Source of the DNA: a bacterium
GTDB lineage: Bacteria; Acidobacteriota; Thermoanaerobaculia; Multivoradales; J023
Direction: 5' to 3'
DNA: 64,000 nt
Assembly: GCA_024226315.1 (NCBI GenBank)
Contig: JAAELT010000661.1
Coordinates: forward strand, 23,426-87,425
Under the pieces are notes generated by a model. It worked only from the letters and a program-made list of their open reading frames with translations, did no database searches and was not told the origin of the DNA. A program made the translations under genes and the position numbers. Below, in pieces: positions 36,159 to 45,253 of this stretch. Within the stretch, counting starts at the first letter, position 1; every line of letters begins with the position of its first letter.

Positions 36159-36827
36159 CTACTTCTGCCTCCACGAGCCGTCGGGCATCTGGATCCAGTC
36201 GCCGCGCCGCGCTTTCTGGCGCAGCGTGGTGGCGTAGGTCTCGCGGATCTGGGGCAGCTGCGAGAGATCGGTGCCGGTGGCGGCGGCGATCTCCTTGAAC
36301 ATCCGCTCGCGGTCGGCGTTCTCGGCCTTCACCAGCTTCTGCACCGCTGCCCGCTGTTGGAGCGGCAGGGCATCGAGCGCGCGCACCTCGACGAGGGCCC
36401 GATTGCTCTCGCCGATCGCGCCCGAGGCTTTGTGGCGGTTGAGCTCGCGGACCCGGCCGGCGCGCGACTGGATGATCTTGCGGATCGCCGGGTTGGTGAT
36501 CTCGGGCGCCGCGACCTCATCGGTCTGGGCGTAGACCGGCGATGGTGCCATCAGGTGCAGGGTAGTGCCGACGGCGATCTCGAAGGAAGACCTGAGCCAC
36601 GACGTGGTGTCGGCAGTGCTGTCGCCGTTGCTTTCACCGTCGCTTCCGGCCTCCGTCTCCGTCTCTGCCTCACCTGCCTGCGCGGCTTCGCGTGCCACCG
36701 CGTCCTCGATCTTCTCCGACAGGTCCTTGACCGCTGCTTCTGGGAAGTAGACGTTGATCGTCACGCAAGCGACGGCGGCAAAAGCCGTGGCGACGAGGAG
36801 GGTGAGAGCGAGAGCTGGTCTGTGCAT
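36159..36827 (-). CDS. ydbL: YdbL-like (DUF1318) lipoprotein with YnbE-like N-terminus
   Basis: A 222-residue lipoprotein (lipobox AAVAC near residue 21). Immediately after the Cys comes VTINVYFPEAAVKDLSEKIE, like the small lipoprotein YnbE. After an acidic Gly/Ser/Glu linker comes the DUF1318/YdbL domain (IQSRAGRVRELNRHKASGAI, then RGDWIQMPDGSWRQK at the end). In E. coli, YdbH, YnbE and YdbL form a system for phospholipid transport between membranes. Here YdbL follows the YdbH gene by 24 bases. Fusion of YnbE and YdbL functions is inferred. AAGGAG precedes ATG. Confidence 0.8.
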   Translation of the reverse strand: MHRPALALTLLVATAFAAVACVTINVYFPEAAVKDLSEKIEDAVAREAAQAGEAETETEAGSDGESNGDSTADTTSWLRSSFEIAVGTTLHLMAPSPVYAQTDEVAAPEITNPAIRKIIQSRAGRVRELNRHKASGAIGESNRALVEVRALDALPLQQRAAVQKLVKAENADRERMFKEIAAATGTDLSQLPQIRETYATTLRQKARRGDWIQMPDGSWRQK

Positions 36828-36851
36828 GCGGTTCTCCTTGGGTGTTCTCGA

Positions 36852-39800
36852 TCAGTCTAGCACCGGCGGCTCGGAGGTGGCGGTGCCGAAATCCAGGCTC
36901 TTCAAGCGCCGAACCATGGCCTGGAACGACACCGTCTTGCCGGGCTGGGCGTTGACCACGTCGATCCGAAACGGCAGCCGGCCGCGCAGGAACAGCTCCT
37001 TGCCGGCCCGCTCCTCCAGTCCACGCAGCAACAGCACGTCGTCGTCGAGGCGCATGTCGACCCCCAGGGCGGAGTAGGTGTACTTCTGGAAGAACCGTTG
37101 CAGGCCGCGGTCGAAGACATTGGTGCCCTGGCCGGTGCCGAGGATGGTGATGTTGTTGATCGCCTTGACGTCGACGGTGCGAGGCACACCCTTCGTTGCC
37201 ACTGTCTCGAGATGGGCGCTGAATCGTACCGGCACGCCACGAAAGAGCTCGCAGCTCTCGAGCGATCCCCGGAGCACTCCCGTCATCTCGCCGAAGTCGA
37301 TCCGCCGGGTCAATCGGCCGAGGTCGATGTTTTCGAAGTCCGCCGACAGAGTTATCTTGGGGAATCGGGTCAGGACGTCCTCGCCGGAGATGTCGCGCAG
37401 GCTCACGATGCCGCCGAAGACACCGATCTCGCCGCCGCCCTCGATCAACAGGCGGTCCGGTGACAGAGCCGCCCGAGGCAGATAGCCGGAGAGGGCGCCT
37501 TCGAGCGGGAACAGCTCCATGGCGCGCGCGATTTCCTCGAGTTGCAGGTCGGTGAGCCGAATTCCGGTTTCGAGATGCCGTTCGGGGCGCAGGAGGTCCC
37601 GCAGGGTGAGCCGCTCGAAGGTCAGGGATCCGCCGAGGATCTCGAGCGCGATCGGCTTCTCCAGGCCCACGGCGTCGGCCTCGATCAGCAGGTCGGTGTC
37701 GGTTGCCGGCAGCTCCAGGCCGCGTACGGCGAGGCGGTCGAAGGCCAGCCGGCCCGCGAGGCTCGGGCCGGTGAAGGCGAGCTCTGCCGTCGGCCGCCGG
37801 CGCAGCTCCAGTGGCAGGTCGAGCTCCAGGCCGGCGACCGCGGCCTGGCCGCCGCCGCTGGCCAGCTCGACGCCGTCGAGCTTCACTCTGCCGGTGAGGC
37901 TCCAGGTCGCGGGATTCTCGCCGGCACCGGGCCGGTAGCTGCCGCGGGCGGTGGCCGCGAGCGCACCGCCGAGGTCGAGTCGGCCGAGTCGCTCTTCCAG
38001 CAGGCTCGACAGGTAACGGTCATGAGTGGCGGCGAGGTCGCCGTCTTCGACCGCCAGGTCGTAGCGCCAGGCCGCCGATCGCGGCGAGCTCTCCAGGCTC
38101 GCCGCGATCACCGGGCCCATCGGCACGCTGCCGCGCGCCGTGATCCTCCACGGAGGCTCGTCGTCCGGTTTCGCCGGACCGAGGCTGCCGCTGGCGGAGA
38201 GTGTCGCTTCGACGTCCGAGAAGTCGCCGAAGAAGGTGCTCCACAACAACAGGAAGCCGCCCGCCGTGCCCTCGGCTTCGGCCTCGACGGCCGCGCCCGG
38301 GGCGCCGTGTGCTCTCACCTGCCATCGTCCCGTCAGCCCCTCCATCACTCGGCTGCCGTCGTCCGAGGAGAACCCGCCCGCGTTGAGGCTCACCGGCCCG
38401 GACAGGTGCCAGGCTCCTTCGCCGTCGACGGAGGCTTCCAGGGTGCCCCCCGTGGACCCGCCGAACGCCAGGTCCGCCGGCAGGGTGTTGCCGAGCAGCG
38501 GTTCCAGAGCCTTCTGCCAGTGGCTCAGCCCCAGGTCTTGGAGTTTCAGGACTCCGCTGGCCTCGGTTGTCCCTTGTGGTCCCGGGTGCCAGCCGCCGGA
38601 GATCCGCGCCCGGCCGAGATCCCTCGATTCCAGGGCCGCGTCGCGCACCTCGCCGCGCGCCAGGTCCGCCGTGCTCTCACCATCGGCGGTCAACGTGAGA
38701 TCCATCGGAGCGAGCGGCGGCAGCTCGAGTTGACCGCCGGCCTCGAGCGAGCGCAAGCGGATCGGCCCGCCGCTGCGCCAGTTCCAGCTCGCCGTGGCCC
38801 CTGTCTGCGCGAGACGCCAGGCGGGATTGGTTTCGCTCGCCTTCGCCGCCTCGACGTCGTCGAGCCGTAGGCGCCCGGCGAGTCGAGGCGTCGCCCACGG
38901 ACCGGCCAGAGTTCCCGACGCCTTGGCAAGGCCGGTCGCCGTGACAGGCGGCGTGGGCAGCCCGACTTGGCGCAGCAGCCCGACCAGATGCTCGATCCGC
39001 CCGCCTTCCCAGTTCCAGGACAGGTCGTTGTCGCCGCCTCCGAGGGCGATCGCGCCGCCCACCGTCAACGGCCTGGCGCCGCCGCCGCCGCCGCCGAGGT
39101 GGCTGGCACCTCGGAAGAAGGCACCTCGGAAGAAGTGTGCGTCGGCTGTCTCCTCGAGCCGGCCCTCGAAGCTCGCCGTCACCGGATAGAGCGCCGCGGG
39201 CAGACGCAACTGCCCCCAGCGTCCCTCGCCCGAGGGCAGGTGGACCCGCCCCTCGATGGCGCCGCTCCAGATCGGCAGCCGGAACACTCGCAGACGATCG
39301 AACGGTAGATCGCCCTCGACGTGGATCGTCGAGCCCGCCCTGGCGGCCAGGTACCGATCCGCCGCCATCTCGAACCGCCTCGGCACCAGGTCGACGGAGT
39401 AGTGGAGCCGGTCGCCAACGCTGCGGAAGTCTGCGTCGGCGGTGACGTTGATTCCCGAGCTCGGAAGGAGCATGGCCGAGTCGAGGCCCCGGAGCGTGCC
39501 CGTGAGGCGCCGCAGACGCTTACCCGCGACGTCCCAGTCGGCTTCGAGAGTCGCGTCGTCGAGCCAGGCGAGCTCGGGCTCGAGCTCGAAGCGTAGCGTC
39601 TCACCGTCGTCGAGAGGCGTGATCGTGGCCTCGATGCGTGGCTCGTCGAGCGGCGTGTCGACATCTGAGAGGTCGGCGCGCGCGGCGTTCAACTCCAGGC
39701 GGATCGACTCCTCCTGGACGACCGCGCGCATCCGAGGCTCTTCGATCTCCACGAAGCCGTCGCCGGCCCTGAGGGAGGCCAGAGAAAGGTCGATAACCAG

Positions 39801-40421
39801 CTCCGGCTCCGCCGGTTTCAGGTGGAGTACAGCGTCGACGTTCGCCAGCCGGCCTTCGAGCGGCGGCGGGGCCTCGGGGTCGGCGAGCCGGAAGAGCGGC
39901 GCCAGCTCCAGCTCCGGCGAGCTCGCACGTACCTCGCCGCGCGCCGCCGAGCCGACGCTTGCAACCTTCGCCTCCAGGACGAGCCGCAGGTCGCCGGTCC
40001 CTTCGCCGACCGCGACGCGAATCGTCGCCGGCTCCAGGATCAGCACGCCGATCACCGGCAGCGGCCGGTCCGGCGGCTCGACGCGCGGAGCCGGCGCCAG
40101 GCGAGCCTCGACGCCGTGCAGGCTCAAGCTCTCGAATCGGTTGTCGAGCACGTCCCGCCAGTTGCTCTCGATCCGCACCTCCGAAATCTCGAGGTACTCG
40201 ACGAACGGATAATCACGGAGCCGCTCGACGCGCAGCCCGCGCAGGCGGAAGTGCTCACGATCCTCGATCTCCAGGCGATCGAGTCGTACACGGGCCGCCA
40301 GTTGTTCGGCCAGCGCCGCCTCGACGATCCGTCTGGGCAGATCCCGCGCCAGCCACGCGGCGAGACCGAACACCAGGATCAGGACGAGGCAGGAGACACG
40401 GAAACGCGAGAGACGAGCCAT
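36852..40421 (-). CDS. ydbH: YdbH-like AsmA-family intermembrane transport protein
   Basis: A 1189-residue protein with one N-terminal membrane helix (FRVSCLVLILVFGLAAWL) and then about 1150 residues of beta-rich repeats, as in bridge-like AsmA/YdbH/TamB lipid-transport proteins. The C-terminal region (GALSGYLPRAALSPDRLLIE through RRIDFGEMTGVLRGSLESCE, then TYSALGVDMRLDDDVLLLRG) resembles YdbH's. It probably spans the periplasm and forms a hydrophobic groove for phospholipids. The neighbouring YdbL gene supports this. Start ATG 40421 has TATAAC six bases upstream. Confidence 0.84.
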   Translation of the reverse strand: MARLSRFRVSCLVLILVFGLAAWLARDLPRRIVEAALAEQLAARVRLDRLEIEDREHFRLRGLRVERLRDYPFVEYLEISEVRIESNWRDVLDNRFESLSLHGVEARLAPAPRVEPPDRPLPVIGVLILEPATIRVAVGEGTGDLRLVLEAKVASVGSAARGEVRASSPELELAPLFRLADPEAPPPLEGRLANVDAVLHLKPAEPELVIDLSLASLRAGDGFVEIEEPRMRAVVQEESIRLELNAARADLSDVDTPLDEPRIEATITPLDDGETLRFELEPELAWLDDATLEADWDVAGKRLRRLTGTLRGLDSAMLLPSSGINVTADADFRSVGDRLHYSVDLVPRRFEMAADRYLAARAGSTIHVEGDLPFDRLRVFRLPIWSGAIEGRVHLPSGEGRWGQLRLPAALYPVTASFEGRLEETADAHFFRGAFFRGASHLGGGGGGARPLTVGGAIALGGGDNDLSWNWEGGRIEHLVGLLRQVGLPTPPVTATGLAKASGTLAGPWATPRLAGRLRLDDVEAAKASETNPAWRLAQTGATASWNWRSGGPIRLRSLEAGGQLELPPLAPMDLTLTADGESTADLARGEVRDAALESRDLGRARISGGWHPGPQGTTEASGVLKLQDLGLSHWQKALEPLLGNTLPADLAFGGSTGGTLEASVDGEGAWHLSGPVSLNAGGFSSDDGSRVMEGLTGRWQVRAHGAPGAAVEAEAEGTAGGFLLLWSTFFGDFSDVEATLSASGSLGPAKPDDEPPWRITARGSVPMGPVIAASLESSPRSAAWRYDLAVEDGDLAATHDRYLSSLLEERLGRLDLGGALAATARGSYRPGAGENPATWSLTGRVKLDGVELASGGGQAAVAGLELDLPLELRRRPTAELAFTGPSLAGRLAFDRLAVRGLELPATDTDLLIEADAVGLEKPIALEILGGSLTFERLTLRDLLRPERHLETGIRLTDLQLEEIARAMELFPLEGALSGYLPRAALSPDRLLIEGGGEIGVFGGIVSLRDISGEDVLTRFPKITLSADFENIDLGRLTRRIDFGEMTGVLRGSLESCELFRGVPVRFSAHLETVATKGVPRTVDVKAINNITILGTGQGTNVFDRGLQRFFQKYTYSALGVDMRLDDDVLLLRGLEERAGKELFLRGRLPFRIDVVNAQPGKTVSFQAMVRRLKSLDFGTATSEPPVLD

Positions 40422-40427
40422 GATCGC

Positions 40428-40434
40428 GTTATAC
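40428..40434. promoter_or_regulatory. divergent -10 boxes between ydbH and the hybrid kinase
   Basis: The dyad-like GTATAAC/GTTATAC gives TATAAC on the minus strand (40428-40433), six bases before ydbH ATG, and TATACT on the plus strand (40429-40434), 43 bases before the kinase ATG. A shared promoter region is likely. Confidence 0.5.
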
Positions 40435-40477
40435 TTCCAGAAACAGAGAGCCCTTTCTTCCCCTCTCGACCGGGCAC

Positions 40478-42424
40478 ATGATCTCACCTCAGCTCCATCC
40501 GGCATCGTCGGCGACCGTCCTGATGATCGAGGACGACCCGATGTACGCCCACGTAATCCAGCGCTACCTCGAGGAACCGTCCGCCCGCGGCCTGGCGGTC
40601 AAGCGCGCCGACCGCCTGGCGGCCGGCCTGGAGATCCTCGGCAGCGAGGTGGTCGACCTTGTGCTGCTCGATCTGTCGCTGCCCGACAGCGAAGGCTACG
40701 ACACCTTCCACAACCTGCGCCAAGCCGCTCCGGCGGTGCCGATCATCGTGCTCACCGGCTTCGAGGACGACGAGATGGCCGAGCGCGCGGTTCGCCATGG
40801 CGCCCAGGACTTCCTCGCCAAGGCCGACATGTCGCCGTCGTTGCTGGTGCGCTCGATCCGCTATGCCCTCGAGCGCTGGAAAGCGGCCAGTCGGCTCGAG
40901 CAGAGCGAGCGCCGCTACCGCGCCGTGGTCGAAGACCAGACCGAGCTGGTCTGCCGTTACCTGCCCGACGGCGAGCTGACCTTCGTCAACGACGCCTTCT
41001 GCCGCTTCTTCGGCACCGAGCGGGACGAGCTACTGGGACGGAAGTTCTTCACCGTGGTGGTGGAGCGGGACCGGGTGCAATTCGCCACCCGCCTGTCGTC
41101 GCTCGATCGGCACCGGCCGCTGCGTACCCGCGAGCAACGTTTTCAGGGCTCCTCGGACGAGCCGCGCTGGTTGCAGTGGACCGACCGTGCACTTTTCGAC
41201 GCCACCGGCAACCTGGTGGAGTTCCAATCCGTGGCGCGCGACACCACCGACCAGAAGCTGCTCGAAGGCCAGCTGCGCCAGTCCCAGAAGATGGAGGTCG
41301 TCGGCCAGCTCACCGGTGGCATCGCCCACGATTTCAACAACCTGCTGATGGTGATCACGGGCTACAGCGAGCTGTTGTTGCAGAAACTTCAGGACGACAG
41401 CGGAGAGCCCGACAAGTTCCTGGTCGCGATCGACCAGGCGGCGAAGCGCGCGGCGTCATTGACCCGCCGACTGCTGGCCTTCAGCCGGCGTCAGATCGTG
41501 CAGCCGGCGAACCTCGATCTCACCGAGGTGGTGCAGGAAGTCGAGGCCATGCTGCGTTACCTCCTCGGCGAGCGTGTCGAGCTGGCTCAGCACCTCGAGA
41601 CCGGTTTCTGCTGGGTGAAGGTGGACCCCGGGCAGATCGAGCAAATCGTCGTCAACCTGGCGGTCAACGCCCGCGACGCCATGCCCGACGGAGGCAAGCT
41701 AACCATCGAGACCGCGACCGTGCAGATCGACCAGCGCCAGGCAGACGACCTGAGAATCGACCCTGGCCCCTACGCCCTGTTGTCGGTCTCCGATACCGGC
41801 TGCGGTATGGACGCCGAGACCCAAGCGCGGATCTTCGAGCCGTTTTTTACTACCAAGACCGCCGGCCGCGGTACCGGTCTGGGGTTGTCGACCGTCAAGG
41901 CCATCCTGGAGCAGATCGGCGGCCTGATCACGGTCGAGAGCGAGATCGACGAGGGCACCACTTTCAAGACCTACCTGCCGATGATCGACCAGACGGTGCG
42001 CGACGCCGACCCTGCAGCGGCGGCGCGCGAGCGCGTGCACAACCTCGATGGCTCCGAGACCATCCTGCTGGTGGAGGACGACGAGCCGGTGCGGTCGGTG
42101 ATCGGCACCATGCTCGAGGGCCACGGCTACCGCGTGCTGTCGGCGCGCAACGGGCGGCAGGCGAGCCGCGTGCTGGAGGACGCGGGGGACTCGATCGAGC
42201 TGCTGTTGACCGACGTGGTGATGCCCGGGCTCACCGGTCCGGAGCTCGCCGAGCAGGTGCGCGAGCACCGGCCGGAGCTGGATGTCCTGTTCATGTCTGG
42301 TTACTCCGAGGGGTCCGACGGGCTCGCGAGCTTCGACGAATCGACGATGGCCTTGATCCGCAAGCCTTTCTCGGCGGACCAGCTGCTGCGGAAGCTTCGC
42401 GAGGTCCTGCGGCCCGCCGGTTGA
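40478..42424 (+). CDS. hybrid histidine kinase (REC-PAS-HisKA-HATPase-REC)
   Basis: A 648-residue signalling protein with an N-terminal receiver (12-130, acceptor Asp in LVLLDLSLPD near 65), PAS (140-260), HisKA with His near 283 (TGGIAHDFNN), HATPase with N, G1 and G2 boxes (NLAVNARDAMP, SDTGCGMD, GTGLGLSTVK), and a C-terminal receiver (527-645, Asp in LLTDVVMPG near 578). The absence of a membrane segment means it is cytoplasmic. It ends exactly at the next gene's GTG, and a SixA gene follows, which suggests a phosphorelay island. Confidence 0.92.
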   Translation: MISPQLHPASSATVLMIEDDPMYAHVIQRYLEEPSARGLAVKRADRLAAGLEILGSEVVDLVLLDLSLPDSEGYDTFHNLRQAAPAVPIIVLTGFEDDEMAERAVRHGAQDFLAKADMSPSLLVRSIRYALERWKAASRLEQSERRYRAVVEDQTELVCRYLPDGELTFVNDAFCRFFGTERDELLGRKFFTVVVERDRVQFATRLSSLDRHRPLRTREQRFQGSSDEPRWLQWTDRALFDATGNLVEFQSVARDTTDQKLLEGQLRQSQKMEVVGQLTGGIAHDFNNLLMVITGYSELLLQKLQDDSGEPDKFLVAIDQAAKRAASLTRRLLAFSRRQIVQPANLDLTEVVQEVEAMLRYLLGERVELAQHLETGFCWVKVDPGQIEQIVVNLAVNARDAMPDGGKLTIETATVQIDQRQADDLRIDPGPYALLSVSDTGCGMDAETQARIFEPFFTTKTAGRGTGLGLSTVKAILEQIGGLITVESEIDEGTTFKTYLPMIDQTVRDADPAAAARERVHNLDGSETILLVEDDEPVRSVIGTMLEGHGYRVLSARNGRQASRVLEDAGDSIELLLTDVVMPGLTGPELAEQVREHRPELDVLFMSGYSEGSDGLASFDESTMALIRKPFSADQLLRKLREVLRPAG

Positions 42425-43228
42425 GTGCGACCCGCCGTGTACGACTACCCGTCCCGCGACAAGCTGCTGCGGGAGGTCCGCGCGCTCCGGGAGCTGGTCG
42501 AGCAGCTCCAGGACCAGGCAGCGTCGACAGAGCCCCGGCCGCCCGAGGCGGTAGCCGCGGGCGACGCCGCCGGTCCACCCGGGCGTGACATCGAGAGCCT
42601 GGGACGTTATGCGAGCAGCATCGCCCACGACCTCAACAACCTGCTGGTCGGCATCCTCGGCAACGCCGGCCTGGCGCTGATGGACCTGTCCACCTACTCG
42701 CCCTGCCGGCCGCTGATCAAGGAGGTCGATGAAGCGGCCCAGCGAGCCGCCGTTCTCGTCAACCAGATGCTCTCCCTGGCCCCCCGGGAGGAGCCGGCGG
42801 AGGCACCCCCGGTCTCCGCCCCCGCCGCCGAGATCGCGCCTCGCGGCCCGGCCTGGCGCGGCGAGGGGCTGATGCTGGTGGTTGACGACGAGCAGATGGT
42901 ACGCAGCCTCGCCAAGCGCATCCTCGAGAAGTTCGGTTTCCAGGTGATGACAGCCGAGGACGGCCAACAGGCGGTCGAGATCTTCCGCCACCACGCCGAC
43001 GAGTTCGTCGCCGTGCTGCTCGACGTCACCATGCCCAACCTCGACGGCGCCGAGACCTTCGGTGAGCTGCGCCGTCTGCGTCCGGACATCAAGGTCATCC
43101 TGTCGAGCGGCTACGTCGAGGGCGAGGCGATGAAGGGCATCACCCGCGAGGACCTCGCCGGCTTCCTGCACAAGCCGTACATGCCGATGCAGCTGATCGA
43201 CATGCTGCGGGAGGCATTGGAACGGTAG
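42425..43228 (+). CDS. HisKA fused directly to a receiver, ATPase domain deleted
   Basis: A 267-residue protein. After a coiled N-terminus comes a HisKA helix pair with His near 68 (YASSIAHDLNNLLVGILGNA) that ends at NQML. A proline/alanine linker and a receiver follow (GEGLMLVVDDEQMVRSLAKR, acceptor Asp in VLLDVTMPN near 199). The HATPase domain that separates these parts in normal hybrid kinases is missing in frame. It could still serve as a phosphotransfer histidine plus receiver fed by the neighbouring kinase. Start GTG 42425 is directly next to the stop of that gene. Confidence 0.8.
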   Translation: MRPAVYDYPSRDKLLREVRALRELVEQLQDQAASTEPRPPEAVAAGDAAGPPGRDIESLGRYASSIAHDLNNLLVGILGNAGLALMDLSTYSPCRPLIKEVDEAAQRAAVLVNQMLSLAPREEPAEAPPVSAPAAEIAPRGPAWRGEGLMLVVDDEQMVRSLAKRILEKFGFQVMTAEDGQQAVEIFRHHADEFVAVLLDVTMPNLDGAETFGELRRLRPDIKVILSSGYVEGEAMKGITREDLAGFLHKPYMPMQLIDMLREALER

Positions 43229-43242
43229 CAGGCCGCCGGTCG

Positions 43243-43743
43243 CTAGGAGACCGGGGGCAGCTCGCGAGGGCGCAGCAGGAACCGCAGCTGACCCGTCGCC
43301 TGGGTCACGTCCTGCCAGGAGGCGATGTCGAGGTCCAGGCACGCCAGGTTGGCGGTGGTCATGATCACGTCCTTTCCGGTGAGGTGCTCGACCAGGTCTT
43401 CGGAGGTCGGGTTGTGGCCGACGATCATGACTCGGTCGTGCTCGTCTTCCACGTGCTCGGCCACCGCCGTGAGCAGGTCCTCGACGGTGACGAGATAGAA
43501 CTGGCGGGTTTCGGTGATGTCGCCGTCGTAGCCCGCCGTTTCGGCGGCTCGCCGGGCCGTGGAAAGTGCCCGCCGGGCGGTGGAGGAGACGATCAGGTCG
43601 GGTACCAGGTCGCGGGCGCGCAGCTCTTGGCCCATGCGCCTGGCGGCGCGCTTGCCGCGGCCCTTCAGCGGGCGGTCGTGATCGGCGAGCCCCGAGCTCG
43701 ACCAGCTCGACTTGCCATGGCGCAATACCAGCAGGGTCTTCAT
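43243..43743 (-). CDS. sixA: SixA-type phosphohistidine phosphatase
   Basis: A 166-residue histidine-phosphatase-superfamily protein. The RHG motif is near residues 8-10 (LVLRHGKSSW) and the second catalytic His in VMIVGHNPTSEDLVEHL. In E. coli SixA removes phosphate from HPt histidines. Lying convergent to two phosphorelay genes makes this role plausible. ATG 43743 has TAGAAT six bases upstream and no Shine-Dalgarno. Confidence 0.9.
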   Translation of the reverse strand: MKTLLVLRHGKSSWSSSGLADHDRPLKGRGKRAARRMGQELRARDLVPDLIVSSTARRALSTARRAAETAGYDGDITETRQFYLVTVEDLLTAVAEHVEDEHDRVMIVGHNPTSEDLVEHLTGKDVIMTTANLACLDLDIASWQDVTQATGQLRFLLRPRELPPVS

Positions 43744-43749
43744 GCGCAG

Positions 43750-43755
43750 ATTCTA
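43750..43755 (-). promoter_or_regulatory. -10-like TAGAAT of leaderless sixA
   Basis: TAGAAT, CTGCGC, ATG on the minus strand. Same six-base spacing as elsewhere in the window. Confidence 0.5.
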
Positions 43756-43771
43756 CACGTCGCTGCCGGCG

Positions 43772-45106
43772 CTACTTCACAGCCTGGACGTCGAGATCGA
43801 GCTCGGCGCCGAAGAGCATGGTGCGGTCGTTGTCTCGCGCCGCCCAGGCGAGGAGCGTAGCGACGTCGGGCTCGAGGCGGCCGGTCCAGGACTCCTTGCC
43901 GTTGGTCATCACGGTGATCGGCTGCTCGAAGTCGACCTCGTCGGGCGACAGCAGCAGCTTGTAGCGCCGCACCCCCTGGGTGCGCACCTGGATGACGTTG
44001 CCCCGGCGTATCGCCTCGATGCGTCCCGAGGGTGCCTCGTGCGTGAACGCCGGCCGGCCGTCGGATTCGGCGCCGGACGACGGCGGCGGCCGCAGGGTGT
44101 TGAGCTCGTCGAGCGTGCTCTCGCCGCGGGCGGGGCCGAGCTCGGCGATCAGCAGCCAGCGGTTGCGGTGGTAGCGGTCGGTGCTCTCTGTCTCCCAGGT
44201 TACGCTGTCGGGCAGAGGATCGCGCCGGTGAGCTGCAATGAAGGCGTCGATGTTCTCGACCTCGCCGGGCCACCAGCTGGTGTCGTGGCCGGCCTCGGGC
44301 TGAGGGCGGAAGACCACCTCGGCGCCGGCGCGCACCATGAGGTCCAGGTACGGCAGCACCCGGGCGGCGGGGTAGAGGCGGTCCTTGCCGCTGTTGACGA
44401 CGAAGAAGGCCTGGCCGCGAAGGTTGCGGGCGTACATCTCGCCGTCGGCGCCCATGCGTTTGTTGGCGAGCACGCCGGGGTGGCCGATGAACGGCAGGTA
44501 CGAGGCCCAGGGCGTGGGCTCCCGGAAGGCGAAGAAGTAGGCGCCGGTGGCGCCGTCGGAGATGCCGATCATGTGGACGGCGTTCTCGTCCAGGTTGTAG
44601 GTGCTCTTCAGGTGGTCGAGAATCGCCGGCAGGTTCTCGGCCTGGCGCCGCTGCCACCACCTCGAGGTGTCCCACGAGGACGGAAAGACCGAGATGCGCT
44701 CCGGATCCTCGAACCGGCCGTAGTTGCTCCACCAGCCGCCGCCCTTGCGCCAGGCCGGCTGGCTGACGCCGCCGTGGAGGTAGAAACGTACCGGGTAGCG
44801 CCGCGCCGGGTCGTAGCTCTCGGGCACCAGTACCCGGTAATGGTGCCGCACCCGGTCGACGCGGTTGACCAGGTCCACGCGCCCGGTCTTGACCTCGGCG
44901 GAGTAGGGCTGGCCGGCGCGAAGCCGTTCGAGCACCTCGTCGAAGCTGGCGCCCGAATCGACGACGGCGCGTGCCGCGGCGGCCGCCTGCTCAGCATCCT
45001 CGGCCCCCCAGTAGAGGTGGAAAGCCTCGTCGAGCGGGGACGGCGCGGGATCCTGGACAGGGGCCGCGGTCAAGAGCAAGGCGGCGGCGAAGGGCGTGAC
45101 GTTCAT
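43772..45106 (-). CDS. secreted alpha/beta-hydrolase (esterase-like)
   Basis: A 444-residue exported protein (signal MNVTPFAAALLLTAA then PVQDPA). The hydrolase core has the oxyanion motif YLHGGVSQ, nucleophile in GISDGATG (G-x-S-x-G) and catalytic His in EAGHDTSWW, with Asp possibly in SGKDRLY. It resembles PHB-depolymerase/feruloyl-esterase-like proteins. A C-terminal beta region of about 100 residues follows. Substrate unknown. It is upstream of sixA on the same strand with a 28-base gap. Confidence 0.82.
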   Translation of the reverse strand: MNVTPFAAALLLTAAPVQDPAPSPLDEAFHLYWGAEDAEQAAAAARAVVDSGASFDEVLERLRAGQPYSAEVKTGRVDLVNRVDRVRHHYRVLVPESYDPARRYPVRFYLHGGVSQPAWRKGGGWWSNYGRFEDPERISVFPSSWDTSRWWQRRQAENLPAILDHLKSTYNLDENAVHMIGISDGATGAYFFAFREPTPWASYLPFIGHPGVLANKRMGADGEMYARNLRGQAFFVVNSGKDRLYPAARVLPYLDLMVRAGAEVVFRPQPEAGHDTSWWPGEVENIDAFIAAHRRDPLPDSVTWETESTDRYHRNRWLLIAELGPARGESTLDELNTLRPPPSSGAESDGRPAFTHEAPSGRIEAIRRGNVIQVRTQGVRRYKLLLSPDEVDFEQPITVMTNGKESWTGRLEPDVATLLAWAARDNDRTMLFGAELDLDVQAVK

Positions 45107-45253
45107 GGTGGCTATCTACGCTCGGGGTTCGCCAAGGTTCGTTGGCTCGATCCTGGCCCGATCCTTGCTGCAGAATCCGGGTGTGCAAGTCAACGGATTC
45201 GGAATTCGCCGGTTCGATCCGACTGTTCGTTCCAGATCGTGGACGCGGCTTCC

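Noticed and set aside
43712..45253. Plus-strand extension of the TPR gene by about 500 residues
   Set aside because: It is antisense to the esterase and part of sixA. The signal peptide at ATG 45254 marks the true start.
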